Assembly: GCA_045802605.1 (NCBI GenBank)
Contig: JBJMQS010000036.1
Coordinates: 259,130-323,129, forward strand
Length of the DNA stretch: 64,000 nt
From: JBJMQS01 sp045802605
Lineage (GTDB): Bacteria; Planctomycetota; Planctomycetia; Gemmatales; Gemmataceae
Reading direction: 5' to 3'
Part shown: positions 1-8,549 of the stretch, piece after piece
How positions within the stretch are numbered: position 1 is the stretch's first letter
Layout: every line of letters starts with the position of its first letter
Position numbers and translations under genes: made by a program
The notes under the pieces: generated by a model
What the model saw: only the letters and a program-made list of their open reading frames with translations
Told to the model about the DNA's origin: nothing
Database searches by the model: none

Positions 1-81
1 CCGTGAAAGGGGAACATAGCCGGATGCCCTCGCCGGTACGCGCTGCGTTCGTGATCCCCAGAGAAGTGGATGACGATTGAT

Positions 82-161
82 TTGTTAGCCCGACGCGCCA
101 GCGAGGGCGAAGAACGCGAGCGCTTGCAGGTTTCGCCCGCGCTGGCGCGTCGGGCTAACAA
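82..161. repeat. GC-rich stem-loop repeat, copy 1
   Basis: Two perfectly complementary 22-nt arms (82-103 and 140-161) enclose a 36-nt spacer. The outer arm begins TTGTTAGCCCGACGCG. The element sits just beyond the stop codon of the reverse-strand gene ending at 186. A second copy with nearly the same arms lies at 3078-3157. It has no U-tract on either strand, so it is not a classical intrinsic terminator, although it could act as a 3'-end stabiliser or transcription barrier. Its position behind genes resembles REP-type intergenic repeats. Confidence 0.85.
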
Positions 162-185
162 GAACGTGGTTGCCCACGACTATTA

Positions 186-2972
186 TTACTCCACTACCGC
201 TTTGCGTTGAATATTGACCACCGCGTGCAGTCCATTCTCGCGGAATGTCAGTGTGGCGGTCAGTCCGTCGAAGGCATTCACGGTTTTTGCAGTGGCGCTG
301 TCGGCTGCCGGAGCGGCTGGCTGTTTCGGGTCGCGCCAGCCGCCATGAATCGGACAACTGCACTCTTGGCCGTTCAACTTGTATTGCCCTAAATCCGGAC
401 AATAGGGCCGCACACCGTATAGCTGCGACACTTTCTGCAATAACTCCGGCGTGACTTCGCCGTTCTTTACCAACTCGGGCCAGCCGCGGGCGACATTGGC
501 GATTCGCATTTGATTCGATTGGCAAGCGTTTCGCTGGCCCTCGGCCCAACCAAGGCGATAGACCGGCAGCACCGCGTTCCAGTTCTCAGGCCGAATTCGC
601 AGCATCGCGTGAGCTGGTGGCCCTGCGGCTTCCTTCGTTGTCGCCGCGGAGCTGATGTCGTCAAGCACCGATGGATGGTTCACGATGCAGAGCGAGTCGC
701 CGATTCGGCCCCAACAAAGACGTAAAGTGAAGCCAAACACTTTGAAAGCGATGCAGCGCACCGGTTGTGGCCGACCACTGATTTTGTAAAACTCGGGCTG
801 AAAGAAGCGGGTCATATCGCGCAGCAGTTTTTCGGAGATCACCTTGTCGAATTCGTTGAGGAATTCATCCACGACCTTGGCGTCTTTGACCGGGATAGTC
901 AGGCATGCCGGATGCGTCAGTGAGGATGCGAGCAGACTGACCATGCCCATCTCGCGCATGTTGATCCCAGGTCCAAATTCCTGCATCATGGCGCCGCCGC
1001 CGAACGCGCTGCTCACCTCAGTACCAATCGGCTGGGCGGCGTCGAGCACGTGGATAGCGATTTGATCGCCAATGCCCATGGTCAGGAAACGACGCAGCTT
1101 GCCCGTGTCAACGGCGTCTTTGATTCCGAATGGGTCTTGCTCGCGCTGCGGTGGGTTTCCCACAACCGGCAGAGCGTAATCCAAGAGCGGCTGCTTGTTC
1201 AGCCGCATCGCCAGCGTCATGATTGCTCGCTTGCTTGCTGGCAGCGGATCGAGAGCCGTGGGTGGGCCGGCCAGTGCTGTGGCCATGGTCGTGTAAATCG
1301 AGTTATCGATCAGCGGCAGCACCACAGTTTCGAGCCGATACTGTTGCGGCGTCACTTTGACGCGCACGGCGATCGGATCGAAATAGGTGCGCCAGTACTG
1401 GTTGTAATCATCGAGAAATCGACGATACGCTTCCGACTCTGCCACGGTGACCGTATCGATCGGCACTTCCAACAATGGCGTCAGCCGGCCAGGCGCGCCA
1501 TACACGGAACTCGTTGCGGACATACCATCGGCCGTCAATGTGTACGTGCCGCCGGAAGGACACGCGAGCTTGCCCCTTCCGAATATGCCCGGGGCGCAGT
1601 CGGATGATAGCGCCATCTCTTCAAACGACTTCGGTGCTCGGCCATTCTCCGTGCGGAACATGAGGGCCGCGTGTTCGATCATTTTCAGGTGATTGAACGC
1701 CATCAGTCGCCGACGTTGGCCGAGCTTAACTCGCGGGCCGACCAGGCGGCGAATGCACGGGTCGGACAGGTATATGATTCCGTCTTCATCGCCATCGCCG
1801 CGCGGCAGAATTGTGCGGATGAACGCAAATTCCGTGCTTTCGCCGAGCCGCTGCACCGGAGTACCTTTCTCCGATTTGCCGGCGATCGCTTCCAAGACTC
1901 GCTTAAACGACGGCAGCGAATTACTGCGAATGTGGAGGTTAGGATGCGGGTCGGCCGTGTAAACGTTCAGTTCGCCATTTGGCGTAGACGAATGGACGTA
2001 TTTCACGTCCATGAATTGACCGTCCTCGCGCTTGAGGTTGCCACCGCGATTGAGCGACGAGTCCGCCCATTGCCGCATGCGGACCACTTGGCTGCCGAGG
2101 ACCAAAATCGTGATGTCGCTGCCATCGGAGAGATAAAGGTCGCTGCCGGTGATCGCCACGCCTTCGACACCCATTACATCGATCAACTCGGGCGGAATGC
2201 CGGCAATGCCGAGTTGCTTTTTGATTCGGGCTTCGGTGTCTTGCGAAGAAGCTTGGCCGAGCATCTGCGTGAACAGGTGGTCGCCCCACACGTCGCCGAC
2301 TTTCAGCGCAGCGACCAGCTTGGCAATTGATTTGAATTCCAGGAAATAGAAATCCTGTGGCACGCAGTTGGCCAATGGGCCGATATCCGGCTTGCGGCCC
2401 GCGAGCATTTTTTCCCAAGGGTGGCTTTTGATAGTCGGCCCGGTGAGCGTGTCGATCGACACGGCCTTGGGTTTGAGATTGTGAATCGCATTGCGAAGCC
2501 TGCCGTGCGGACGCGGAGCTTTCTCCTTAGGCTCGGGGGCCGGTGTTTCCTCTTTGGGAGCATCCGCCGGTTTTTCTGGGATCGTGTTCTCAGCCGGCGC
2601 ACCAGGGGCCGGCTCTGCCGGCACGATGCGGTCACTGCTATCCGGTTCACCCAAAAGCGTGTCGAGTTGCAGCGATTCTTGAACTGCAAGCGCTCCCGTA
2701 AAGGTGCTGAACAGGTCGGCTCGCTGTCGCCGGCCCGGGTCCCAACCGCGCCAACTCGTCATGCGCGCTGCGTCGCCGGGCTTCCCCTCGCGCTTCGACA
2801 ACTGCACATAGACGTATTGCAAATAAGGATCATTCGGTTGGCGTTGCAGTTGTGCAAATATTTCGTCGGATGTCCAAGAACCCTTCTTGATCGAAGGTCG
2901 GACATCGACTTGTGCGAACCCGACGGCAGAGATGAGCAAGAGTGCGAAACCGCAGCGCAATGAGCGAAACAT
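186..2972 (-). CDS. Secreted protein of unknown function (928 aa)
   Basis: The start is set by a GGAGG site 7 nt upstream of the ATG. Residues 1-20 form a signal peptide ending near GFAQ, so the product is probably exported. A Pro/Glu/Ala-rich linker (about residues 115-155) separates a short N-terminal part from a long body without recognisable catalytic motifs. A cysteine-containing segment (CSCPIHGG) lies near the C-terminus, followed by an Ala-rich stretch. The size and layout fit the large exported hypothetical proteins common in planctomycetes. It is a single-gene unit flanked by two stem-loop repeats of the same family. No function is assigned. Confidence 0.85.
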   Translation of the reverse strand: MFRSLRCGFALLLISAVGFAQVDVRPSIKKGSWTSDEIFAQLQRQPNDPYLQYVYVQLSKREGKPGDAARMTSWRGWDPGRRQRADLFSTFTGALAVQESLQLDTLLGEPDSSDRIVPAEPAPGAPAENTIPEKPADAPKEETPAPEPKEKAPRPHGRLRNAIHNLKPKAVSIDTLTGPTIKSHPWEKMLAGRKPDIGPLANCVPQDFYFLEFKSIAKLVAALKVGDVWGDHLFTQMLGQASSQDTEARIKKQLGIAGIPPELIDVMGVEGVAITGSDLYLSDGSDITILVLGSQVVRMRQWADSSLNRGGNLKREDGQFMDVKYVHSSTPNGELNVYTADPHPNLHIRSNSLPSFKRVLEAIAGKSEKGTPVQRLGESTEFAFIRTILPRGDGDEDGIIYLSDPCIRRLVGPRVKLGQRRRLMAFNHLKMIEHAALMFRTENGRAPKSFEEMALSSDCAPGIFGRGKLACPSGGTYTLTADGMSATSSVYGAPGRLTPLLEVPIDTVTVAESEAYRRFLDDYNQYWRTYFDPIAVRVKVTPQQYRLETVVLPLIDNSIYTTMATALAGPPTALDPLPASKRAIMTLAMRLNKQPLLDYALPVVGNPPQREQDPFGIKDAVDTGKLRRFLTMGIGDQIAIHVLDAAQPIGTEVSSAFGGGAMMQEFGPGINMREMGMVSLLASSLTHPACLTIPVKDAKVVDEFLNEFDKVISEKLLRDMTRFFQPEFYKISGRPQPVRCIAFKVFGFTLRLCWGRIGDSLCIVNHPSVLDDISSAATTKEAAGPPAHAMLRIRPENWNAVLPVYRLGWAEGQRNACQSNQMRIANVARGWPELVKNGEVTPELLQKVSQLYGVRPYCPDLGQYKLNGQECSCPIHGGWRDPKQPAAPAADSATAKTVNAFDGLTATLTFRENGLHAVVNIQRKAVVE

Positions 2973-3077
2973 GGCGGGCCTCCAAGCCGAGACGTGAACT
3001 CTGAAGTCGTACCCGTGTTGGTATGCTTGCGTTTCGAATTGACCAGCAAGATTTATTTTGGATGGCGTTTGTTGGTT

Positions 3078-3157
3078 TTGTTAGCCCGACGCGCTAGCGA
3101 GGGGGAATCCTGCAAGGCCTCGCGTGCTTCACCCTCGCTAGCGCGTCGGGCTAACAA
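3078..3157. repeat. GC-rich stem-loop repeat, copy 2
   Basis: Perfect 26-nt inverted arms (3078-3103 and 3132-3157) enclose a 28-nt spacer. The arms match copy 1 (82-161) except for a compensated change in both arms (GCCAGC there, GCTAGC here), so pairing is kept while sequence drifts. It lies 28 nt beyond the stop of the glycosylase gene and upstream of the secreted-protein gene. The covariation supports a folded RNA or DNA structure under selection, or spread by a mobile repeat. Confidence 0.85.
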
Positions 3158-3185
3158 GAATGGCTGCGCCATTCACATACGACTC

Positions 3186-3794
3186 TTATTTCAAACTCTG
3201 CCAAAGATACCAACTCGCCACGGTGCGGAATGGCCGCCAGGGCTCGGCGATGCGTTCAATGGTGGCGGCGACCGGCAACTCAGACAGACCGAAGCAATTG
3301 CGGACCGCAACGCGCAGTCCATAGTCACCCGTCGGCAAAACATCGGGCCGGGCGAGGCCGAACATCAGATACATATGCACCGACCATGGCCCGATGCCCG
3401 GCGTCGGTAATAGCACTTCGGCGATCTCTTCGTCTGACTGCCGCGGCATCCGCTCCAAATCAATCTCGCCGGCCAACACGCGCTCGCTGATCGCGAGAAT
3501 CGTACGCGCTTTGTTGCCGGACAGACCGCAGGCACGCAGCCTATCCACTCCGGCTCGCAAGATCGCTTTCGGTGTTAAGCCTGTGCGGGGGAAACCATCG
3601 CGAAGACGGGCGCTGATGGCTTTCGCGGCTTTGGTGGCAATCTGCTGCGAAATCACTGTATCGACAAGCGCTTCGAAACCATCGCGATGACGGCGAAGTT
3701 CACAGCGGCCCACCTTGGCCATGACGGCTGCGAGAATTGGATCGGACGAAGTGAGGTGCGTCTCAGCTTTCGGCAAATATCTCGGACGGATCAC
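3186..3794 (-). CDS. HhH-GPD DNA glycosylase (AlkA / 3-methyladenine type)
   Basis: This 202-aa protein shows the helix-hairpin-helix segment LLPTPGIGPWSVHMYL (about residues 128-143), followed by the catalytic aspartate in LPTGDYGLR (D157), the layout of AlkA-type base-excision glycosylases. The N-terminal SQQIATKAA segment also fits the family. It would excise alkylated bases such as 3-methyladenine in the cytoplasm. It lacks the extra N-terminal domain of E. coli AlkA, so it is a compact form. Its start overlaps the stop of the upstream TPR gene by 4 nt (ATGA), so the two are translationally coupled, though no functional link is obvious. Confidence 0.88.
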   Translation of the reverse strand: MIRPRYLPKAETHLTSSDPILAAVMAKVGRCELRRHRDGFEALVDTVISQQIATKAAKAISARLRDGFPRTGLTPKAILRAGVDRLRACGLSGNKARTILAISERVLAGEIDLERMPRQSDEEIAEVLLPTPGIGPWSVHMYLMFGLARPDVLPTGDYGLRVAVRNCFGLSELPVAATIERIAEPWRPFRTVASWYLWQSLK

Positions 3795-4795
3795 GTTTGA
3801 TTCCTTCGGCGGCGCATGCGACGGGCGACGACTCGAAGCTGGAAATATACCAGGACGAATAGCACCGGTATTACCACAGCAGCGACGAGAATGATTTGCT
3901 CACTGCTGGGTGCCCAAGTTGCGGGGGCAGGGGCCGCCGGGCGGGCGGCGATCGCGTCGCGAACTATCTGGCGGTGCCGGCGCAGATCTGGCGCGTCATA
4001 CCGGGCGACACACTCATCGAACGCGGCAAATGCTGAATCGAGATCGCCCTTGGCGTTGTAGAGTTCGCCCAGCAGCCAATAGAGCCGGGCATCATCGGGC
4101 AGCCAAAAGAGCAGTTGCTGGACGGTCGCAATCGCATCGGCCGGTAACTTGGTCAGCTCGGCCGGCGCGATGTTGCGGGCTTCGTATTGGCCAGTACTGC
4201 CAACGAATTTGACATCGAACAGCGCGTCGAGTTCGCGCGATGCCACGCGATTGCCACGGCCGGCTTGCTCGTGTTGTCGCAGTCGGGCCAGCTTCAATTG
4301 TGCCGCCTCATCCCGTTTGACAGCCGTGGCTTCGGCGGAAATGGGCCACGGCTGCGGCATCAAGCCTTTGGCGATTTCGAGATTCTCCACGGCTTCTTCA
4401 AACTGGCCGGTTTGCTGCAACGCGGTGCCACGCGCGGCAAAGGCCCAAAAGCTGTTCGAATCACGGCGATAAGCGAGGTTGAGATCGGTCAGGGCGGCTT
4501 CGGTTTCGCGCAACTTCAATTCGAGAATGCCACGCCGCACGAGTTCGACCGGACTCGGGTCCGGCTTCTGCTTCAGCACCGCCAAAGCCGCGGTTCCGGC
4601 CTCGTTTTCCTTGGTTTTCGCGATTCCGATGCGGAGTTGATCTGCCCGTCGATCAAGAAACATCTCGAATGGGAGTTCTTCCGCAACGTCCAGAACCGGT
4701 TTTGCGGGATCGTAAATGCCCGCCAAACCAGGCAATGCGCAGCCCATGACTACGATAATTGCGATCGGTAAAGTGAGTGGCCGCATCATGGCCAT
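3791..4795 (-). CDS. TPR-repeat membrane protein
   Basis: This 334-aa protein has an N-terminal signal sequence (hydrophobic stretch within residues 5-26), TPR-like helices in the middle (for example FWAFAARGTALQQTGQFEEAVENLEIAKG, and a second set at ARLYWLLGELYNAKGDLDSAFAAFDECVARY), and one C-terminal transmembrane segment (about residues 298-318) followed by an Arg-rich tail. The topology suggests a periplasmic TPR domain tethered by its C-terminus with the basic tail inside. It is the first gene of a two-gene unit with the glycosylase. ATG codons at 4789 and 4786 are alternative starts. The role is unknown, but TPR units usually hold protein partners. Confidence 0.8.
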   Translation of the reverse strand: MAMMRPLTLPIAIIVVMGCALPGLAGIYDPAKPVLDVAEELPFEMFLDRRADQLRIGIAKTKENEAGTAALAVLKQKPDPSPVELVRRGILELKLRETEAALTDLNLAYRRDSNSFWAFAARGTALQQTGQFEEAVENLEIAKGLMPQPWPISAEATAVKRDEAAQLKLARLRQHEQAGRGNRVASRELDALFDVKFVGSTGQYEARNIAPAELTKLPADAIATVQQLLFWLPDDARLYWLLGELYNAKGDLDSAFAAFDECVARYDAPDLRRHRQIVRDAIAARPAAPAPATWAPSSEQIILVAAVVIPVLFVLVYFQLRVVARRMRRRRNQT

Positions 4796-4965
4796 GATAT
4801 GGCCAACGCCCGTTCATTCCGCAACTGGGAAACGGTTTTTGCCGAGCCTGCCGGAGACACCGGCGCGCGGCACGATGAAATTCCAATGCGAGAGAATTTG
4901 ATTCAACTTCCGCCGGCCACGCGAGGTAAGTTTGCTGTGGCTGCCCCCTCTCGTTCGGACCCGTC

Positions 4966-5301
4966 ATGATTGCGACGACGCAGATCAACCCACAGGAAGT
5001 CGTGCGCTTGGTGCACATGCACACGACGGGCCAGGTCCGCGACTTGGAAGTCGAGGTGTGGCCCGGCCGTGTTGTGTTGCGTGGACAGGCGACGAGTTAT
5101 TACGTCAAGCAGTTGGCCCAACACGACCTGCGGCAACAATTGCCCGCCAATTATGCCTTAGAGAACTTGATTGCCGTGGCGAATGGAGCGTCGGCCCCGC
5201 GATTGAGTTACTTCGACCCGATCCCCAAACCCCATCGCAATGCCATTCGCCGCCCGCTGATCGTCCCGGCACGAACCACACCTGACTACGTGGTGGCCTA
5301 A
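4966..5301 (+). CDS. Small BON-like domain protein
   Basis: This 111-aa protein has a core, VRDLEVEVWPGRVVLRGQATSYYVKQLAQHDLRQQL, with the beta-alpha pattern and VxLxGxA signature of BON (bacterial OsmY and nodulation) domains, followed by a Pro-rich basic tail. There is no signal peptide or membrane segment, so it is probably cytoplasmic. BON domains are thought to bind phospholipid or small ligands; no specific partner is suggested here. It is transcribed convergently with csrA, and a strong terminator lies between the two stop codons. The Shine-Dalgarno site is weak. The assignment rests on pattern only. Confidence 0.65.
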   Translation: MIATTQINPQEVVRLVHMHTTGQVRDLEVEVWPGRVVLRGQATSYYVKQLAQHDLRQQLPANYALENLIAVANGASAPRLSYFDPIPKPHRNAIRRPLIVPARTTPDYVVA

Positions 5302-5302
5302 C

Positions 5303-5335
5303 AAAAAAACCGCTCCGGCAAATTGCGCGGAGCGG
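5303..5335 (-). terminator. Intrinsic terminator of csrA
   Basis: Read on the minus strand, an 8-bp GC-rich stem (CCGCTCCG with CGGAGCGG, 5310-5317 and 5328-5335) is followed by seven U residues (5303-5309). It lies 48 nt beyond the csrA stop codon. On the plus strand there is no U-tract after the stem, so it mainly serves csrA. Confidence 0.85.
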
Positions 5336-5383
5336 CTCAGTATGGGATAAGAGCGGCGACCGCCGCTTGGCTTTCGCTTAACC

Positions 5384-5590
5384 TCAGGAAATGGCGACTT
5401 TGGGGGGCGGGTTGTTCGTGTCGGGGCGTGGCTGGCCCGCGAGCGGCAACAACTCTTGCCGATAAATCGGCACGTCGCGCGGTGCTTCAATGCCCAGGCG
5501 AATCTTGCCCCGGTCGATGTCCACAACCGTGATACAAATATTCTCGCCGATGTAAATCTTTTCGCCGAGCTTACGGCTGAGGACCAACAT
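5384..5590 (-). CDS. csrA: Carbon storage regulator CsrA
   Basis: The 68-aa product begins MLVLSRKLGEKIYIG and continues with ICITVVDIDRGKIRLGIEAPRDVPIYRQEL, the hallmark CsrA/RsmA fold with the conserved RLGI.AP..V.I.R motif that contacts GGA in RNA. The reading frame runs farther upstream, but this ATG has an almost ideal AAGGAGGG site 9 nt before it, which decides the start. CsrA is a post-transcriptional regulator that blocks ribosome binding sites. No FliW partner or flagellar gene is next to it. An intrinsic terminator follows at 5303-5335. Confidence 0.95.
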   Translation of the reverse strand: MLVLSRKLGEKIYIGENICITVVDIDRGKIRLGIEAPRDVPIYRQELLPLAGQPRPDTNNPPPKVAIS

Positions 5591-5896
5591 TGCCGCTACC
5601 CTCCTTCGAGCGTGCTCGTGGTGCGCATCTGTCGAAGCATAAACCACGTTCTCGCTCGGCGCGAAAAGCCGCAAGGTGATTTTGGTTCTACACCTAGGGG
5701 CCGTTTGTGCCTTACGCCGCGCCTTCATTCAATTCGTTACAATCGCTACGCCCGGCAAATTCAGCAGCCCAATTCGAGTCAAAGCGTTTTGTGCCTGAAT
5801 TCTTAGAAATGGTGTCAAGAACCGGCAGCATTTTCAGCATTAGCCCTGCCGGATCGCACTTGGGCTAGTTCATGGACATTTGGCACGGAAGTTCGT
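5591..5896. other. Intergenic leader of csrA
   Basis: This 306-bp stretch lies between the csrA start and the stop of the agmatine deiminase family gene. It contains the csrA ribosome site (5599-5606) and presumably the csrA promoter. I see no convincing open frame, RNA gene or inverted repeat in it. Confidence 0.5.
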
Positions 5897-6943
5897 TCAC
5901 AATGCTGCTGGGATCTGTTGCGTCAGGCAATGAAGCGTGCCCAGGCCCCACACCAAATCCACCGCGTGAATGCCGATCACGCGCCGCGCCGGAAACAAGT
6001 CCGCCAAAATTCCAAGCGCAATACGGTCGTTCGGATCGTTGAACGTCGGCACCAACACGGCCGAATTGGCAATGTAAAAGTTGGCATAGCTGGCCGGCAG
6101 CCGCTGCTTGCGAAAGAAGATCGGATCCGGCATTGGCAAGTCGATCACATGCAGCGTGCCTGCGGCATCCCGAAACTGTCGCAACCGCTGCAGGTTGTTT
6201 TCCAACAACTCGTGATTCGGATCCGATGCGCTTTTCTCGACGGCGGTTATTACGGTCCGTGGTCCAACAAATCGAGCGATGTCGTCAACGTGGCCATGCG
6301 TGTCGTCACCAACGATGCCTCGGCCCAGCCAGATCGTGGTGTTTGCTCCGAGAAATTCAGCGAATATTGCCTCGTAGTCGGCGCGGGTCAGTCCCGGATT
6401 ACGCACTTGCGCATCGCTTAACAGCCATTCTTCCGTCGTGAGGACGAGCCCAGCGCCATTGACGTCTATCCCGCCACCTTCGAGGACGATACCGCGATTG
6501 CCGTGTTGCGGCGCATGCGTCGGGACATTCAACTGGCGCGCAATGACTTTGCCGATCTCATTGTCGTGCGACCAATTTTCGTATTTCGCCCATGCGCTGA
6601 ACTGCCAATCGAGCAGTGTCATTCGCTCGTTGTCGAACACGCCGATCGGCCCCGAATCGCGCATCCACACGCGATCGGTGGGTACCTCAAGAAAAGTGAC
6701 CTGCTTCACGTCGCAGCGCGTCTTGCCCAAGAGAGCACGCACCGATTTTTCCGCGCCGGGCTGCACCAAAAGCAGCACTGCCTCGCTCTCGGCCAGACGC
6801 CTGACGATTTCGGCATATACCCAGGGGATTGGCCCGAATTTGCCGGGCCAATCCGCAACCTCATGCGGCCACGCCACTAGCGTTGCCGCGTGAATGTCCC
6901 ACTCGGCCGGCATCCGAAATCGCTGCACTAATTGGTTGCTCAT
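5897..6943 (-). CDS. aguA: Agmatine deiminase / peptidyl-arginine deiminase family enzyme
   Basis: This 348-aa protein covers the full family length. Visible family motifs are WPH near residue 26, WMRDSGPIGVF (D96), the LEGGGIDVNG loop (155-163), GDDTHGHVDDIARF with the catalytic His218, and the C-terminal GLGTLHCLTQQIP with nucleophile Cys339. These are the Cys/His/Asp residues of the guanidino-group modifying superfamily. AguA converts agmatine to N-carbamoylputrescine and ammonia on the way to putrescine. No N-carbamoylputrescine amidase gene lies nearby, so the pathway partner is elsewhere or the substrate differs. There is no signal peptide, so it is cytoplasmic. Confidence 0.9.
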   Translation of the reverse strand: MSNQLVQRFRMPAEWDIHAATLVAWPHEVADWPGKFGPIPWVYAEIVRRLAESEAVLLLVQPGAEKSVRALLGKTRCDVKQVTFLEVPTDRVWMRDSGPIGVFDNERMTLLDWQFSAWAKYENWSHDNEIGKVIARQLNVPTHAPQHGNRGIVLEGGGIDVNGAGLVLTTEEWLLSDAQVRNPGLTRADYEAIFAEFLGANTTIWLGRGIVGDDTHGHVDDIARFVGPRTVITAVEKSASDPNHELLENNLQRLRQFRDAAGTLHVIDLPMPDPIFFRKQRLPASYANFYIANSAVLVPTFNDPNDRIALGILADLFPARRVIGIHAVDLVWGLGTLHCLTQQIPAAL

Positions 6944-7011
6944 CGCCCCGAAGTCAGCTAAGTTTCAGCAAGCGCCGCCCTCGATGCGCCTGCCGGAGTT
7001 CTATTTTCCCC

Positions 7012-7431
7012 ATGGCGTCGCCGACCATTCTCGTCGTGGATGATGCGGCCGACACACTGCATCTGATCGGCACATTTCTACGACATCACGGCTACGAAGT
7101 TCTCCTGGCCCCTGATGGCGATGCCGGCCTCTCGATGGCCAACGAACACCGGCCCGACCTGGTCGTGACTGACATGCTCATGCCCGGCGTCAGCGGCTTC
7201 CGCGTTATCGATCAGCTCAAGAGTGATCCGAAATTTCAGCCGCGAGTCGTAATGATCTCCGCCCAGGACGCTCCGCTGCATCGCGCCTACGCCGCGGCTT
7301 TGGGCGTCGATGATTTTCTCCCGAAGCCGTTCGGCTTGCAACAACTCCTCGACAGTGTACAGCGGTTCTTCCCGGTGACGATGCCGCCGGGGAATGTGGC
7401 CGTCGCGAAAGATACACTGATTCAATCGTGA
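7012..7431 (+). CDS. Single-domain response regulator
   Basis: This 139-aa protein consists of one receiver domain. Acidic pocket residues are D10 and D11 (ILVVDDAAD), the phospho-acceptor is D54 (LVVTDMLMPGVSG) and the conserved lysine is K105 (DFLPKPFG). No output domain follows; only a short tail comes after residue 125. The frame is open farther upstream, but the ATG at 7012 begins right at the receiver fold. Its stop codon overlaps the GTG start of the YheT-like hydrolase gene (GTGA), so the two are translationally coupled. No kinase is adjacent. Confidence 0.85.
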   Translation: MASPTILVVDDAADTLHLIGTFLRHHGYEVLLAPDGDAGLSMANEHRPDLVVTDMLMPGVSGFRVIDQLKSDPKFQPRVVMISAQDAPLHRAYAAALGVDDFLPKPFGLQQLLDSVQRFFPVTMPPGNVAVAKDTLIQS

Positions 7432-8429
7432 GTAATGATGAATTCCGTCCGTTGCCATTTCTTGCCAATGCACACTTGCAGACGGTTCTGAGTCTTTGGC
7501 TCAAAGGCGGCCGTGTGCCCGGCGCAACACGCCGGCATGTTGTTCGCCTGCCCGATGGCGACTGCCTCGTGCTGCACGAAAACACTCCGCGCACATGGAA
7601 GCCCGGCGTACCTGTCACCATTGTCATCCACGGGCTCACAGGCTCGTACCGCTCCAGCGGTGTCGTCGCACTCGCCCGGCACTTGTTCGCACAAGGTGTG
7701 CGTGTGTTCCGCCTCGATTTGCGCGGCGCAGGCGCGGGGCTGCGAGTGGCCCGGAGGACTTACAATGCCGGCTGCTCGGGCGACGTACGTGCCGCGCTCG
7801 CGGCCGTTTCAACCCTCGCGCCCAACTCGCCGCTCTGGCTCGTCGGCACATCGCTCGGCGGCAACGTTGCTCTGAAACTCGCCGGGGAGTTACCGCAACA
7901 TCCTGTTCCGCAATTGGCGAAGGTGGCCGTTCTCAATCCGCCGGCCGATTTACACGCCTGCGTTACTCGTATCGAAGAACGGCGGAATCGGTTTTACGAA
8001 TGGCGCTTTGTGACCGAGCTGCTCGGTGCCGATCGGCTGCGGGCCAAAATCTTCGGCGGAGAGGCACCGCCGGAAAAGGCCCGCCGGCTGCGCCTGCGCG
8101 ATTACGACGATCGTTACACCGCTCCGCGCGGCGGATTTTCCGGCGTCAGCGACTATTACACCCGCGCGTCGAGCGCTTCGCTTGTGCCGCATATCACCGT
8201 GCCGACATTAATTCTGACCTCGCGCGACGATCCATTCATCGCGGTCGAATCTCTCGAAGCAATGTCGCGACCTTCGCACGTTGAGCTGCGCATCGCATCA
8301 AGCGGCGGCCACACGGGATTCCTCGGCCGCGACGGCAACGGCGGTTGGTCGTGGGCAGAATGGGCGATTGTGAAGTGGTTGACTTGCATCAGAGAAGAAC
8401 CAAGAACCGAAGAAACAAGAACCAAATAA
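7428..8429 (+). CDS. Alpha/beta hydrolase, YheT/ABHD family
   Basis: The 333-aa product has the YheT-family opening (FRPLPFLANAHLQTVL), an oxyanion HGLTGS motif (about 68-73), nucleophile elbow GTSLGG with Ser142, an acid candidate in SRDDPFI and a catalytic His in SSGGHTGF. Family members hydrolyse acyl or ester bonds; the substrate here is not known. It starts with GTG overlapping the stop of the receiver gene. The last 12 residues (REEPRTEETRTK) are encoded by one arm of a 38-bp inverted repeat, so the C-terminus seems to have been altered by repeat insertion. Confidence 0.85.
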   Translation: MSNDEFRPLPFLANAHLQTVLSLWLKGGRVPGATRRHVVRLPDGDCLVLHENTPRTWKPGVPVTIVIHGLTGSYRSSGVVALARHLFAQGVRVFRLDLRGAGAGLRVARRTYNAGCSGDVRAALAAVSTLAPNSPLWLVGTSLGGNVALKLAGELPQHPVPQLAKVAVLNPPADLHACVTRIEERRNRFYEWRFVTELLGADRLRAKIFGGEAPPEKARRLRLRDYDDRYTAPRGGFSGVSDYYTRASSASLVPHITVPTLILTSRDDPFIAVESLEAMSRPSHVELRIASSGGHTGFLGRDGNGGWSWAEWAIVKWLTCIREEPRTEETRTK

Positions 8430-8544
8430 TAATCAAAATCAAGATTCAATAATCAAAAACGGGTTTGACGCCTCGAATTTGGTTATTGGTCTTTGATAGT
8501 TGATTCTTATTTGGTTCTTGTTTCTTCGGTTCTTGGTTCTTCTC
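8392..8544. repeat. Long inverted repeat between convergent genes
   Basis: Two perfect 38-nt arms (8392-8429 and 8507-8544) made of AAGAACC/GAAACAAG-type short repeats enclose a 77-nt AT-rich spacer. The left arm supplies the last codons and the stop of the YheT-like gene; the right arm ends 6 nt before the topA stop codon. The spacer contains further, weaker complementary AATCAA/TTGATT segments. It may serve as a bidirectional transcription barrier. Confidence 0.85.
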
Positions 8545-8549
8545 TCAGA

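Noticed and set aside
1050..2330. Plus-strand open frames (185 and 219 aa) across the first secreted-protein gene
   Set aside because: They lie antisense to a clearly coding gene with signal peptide and ribosome site and have Arg/Ala-rich, domain-free translations.
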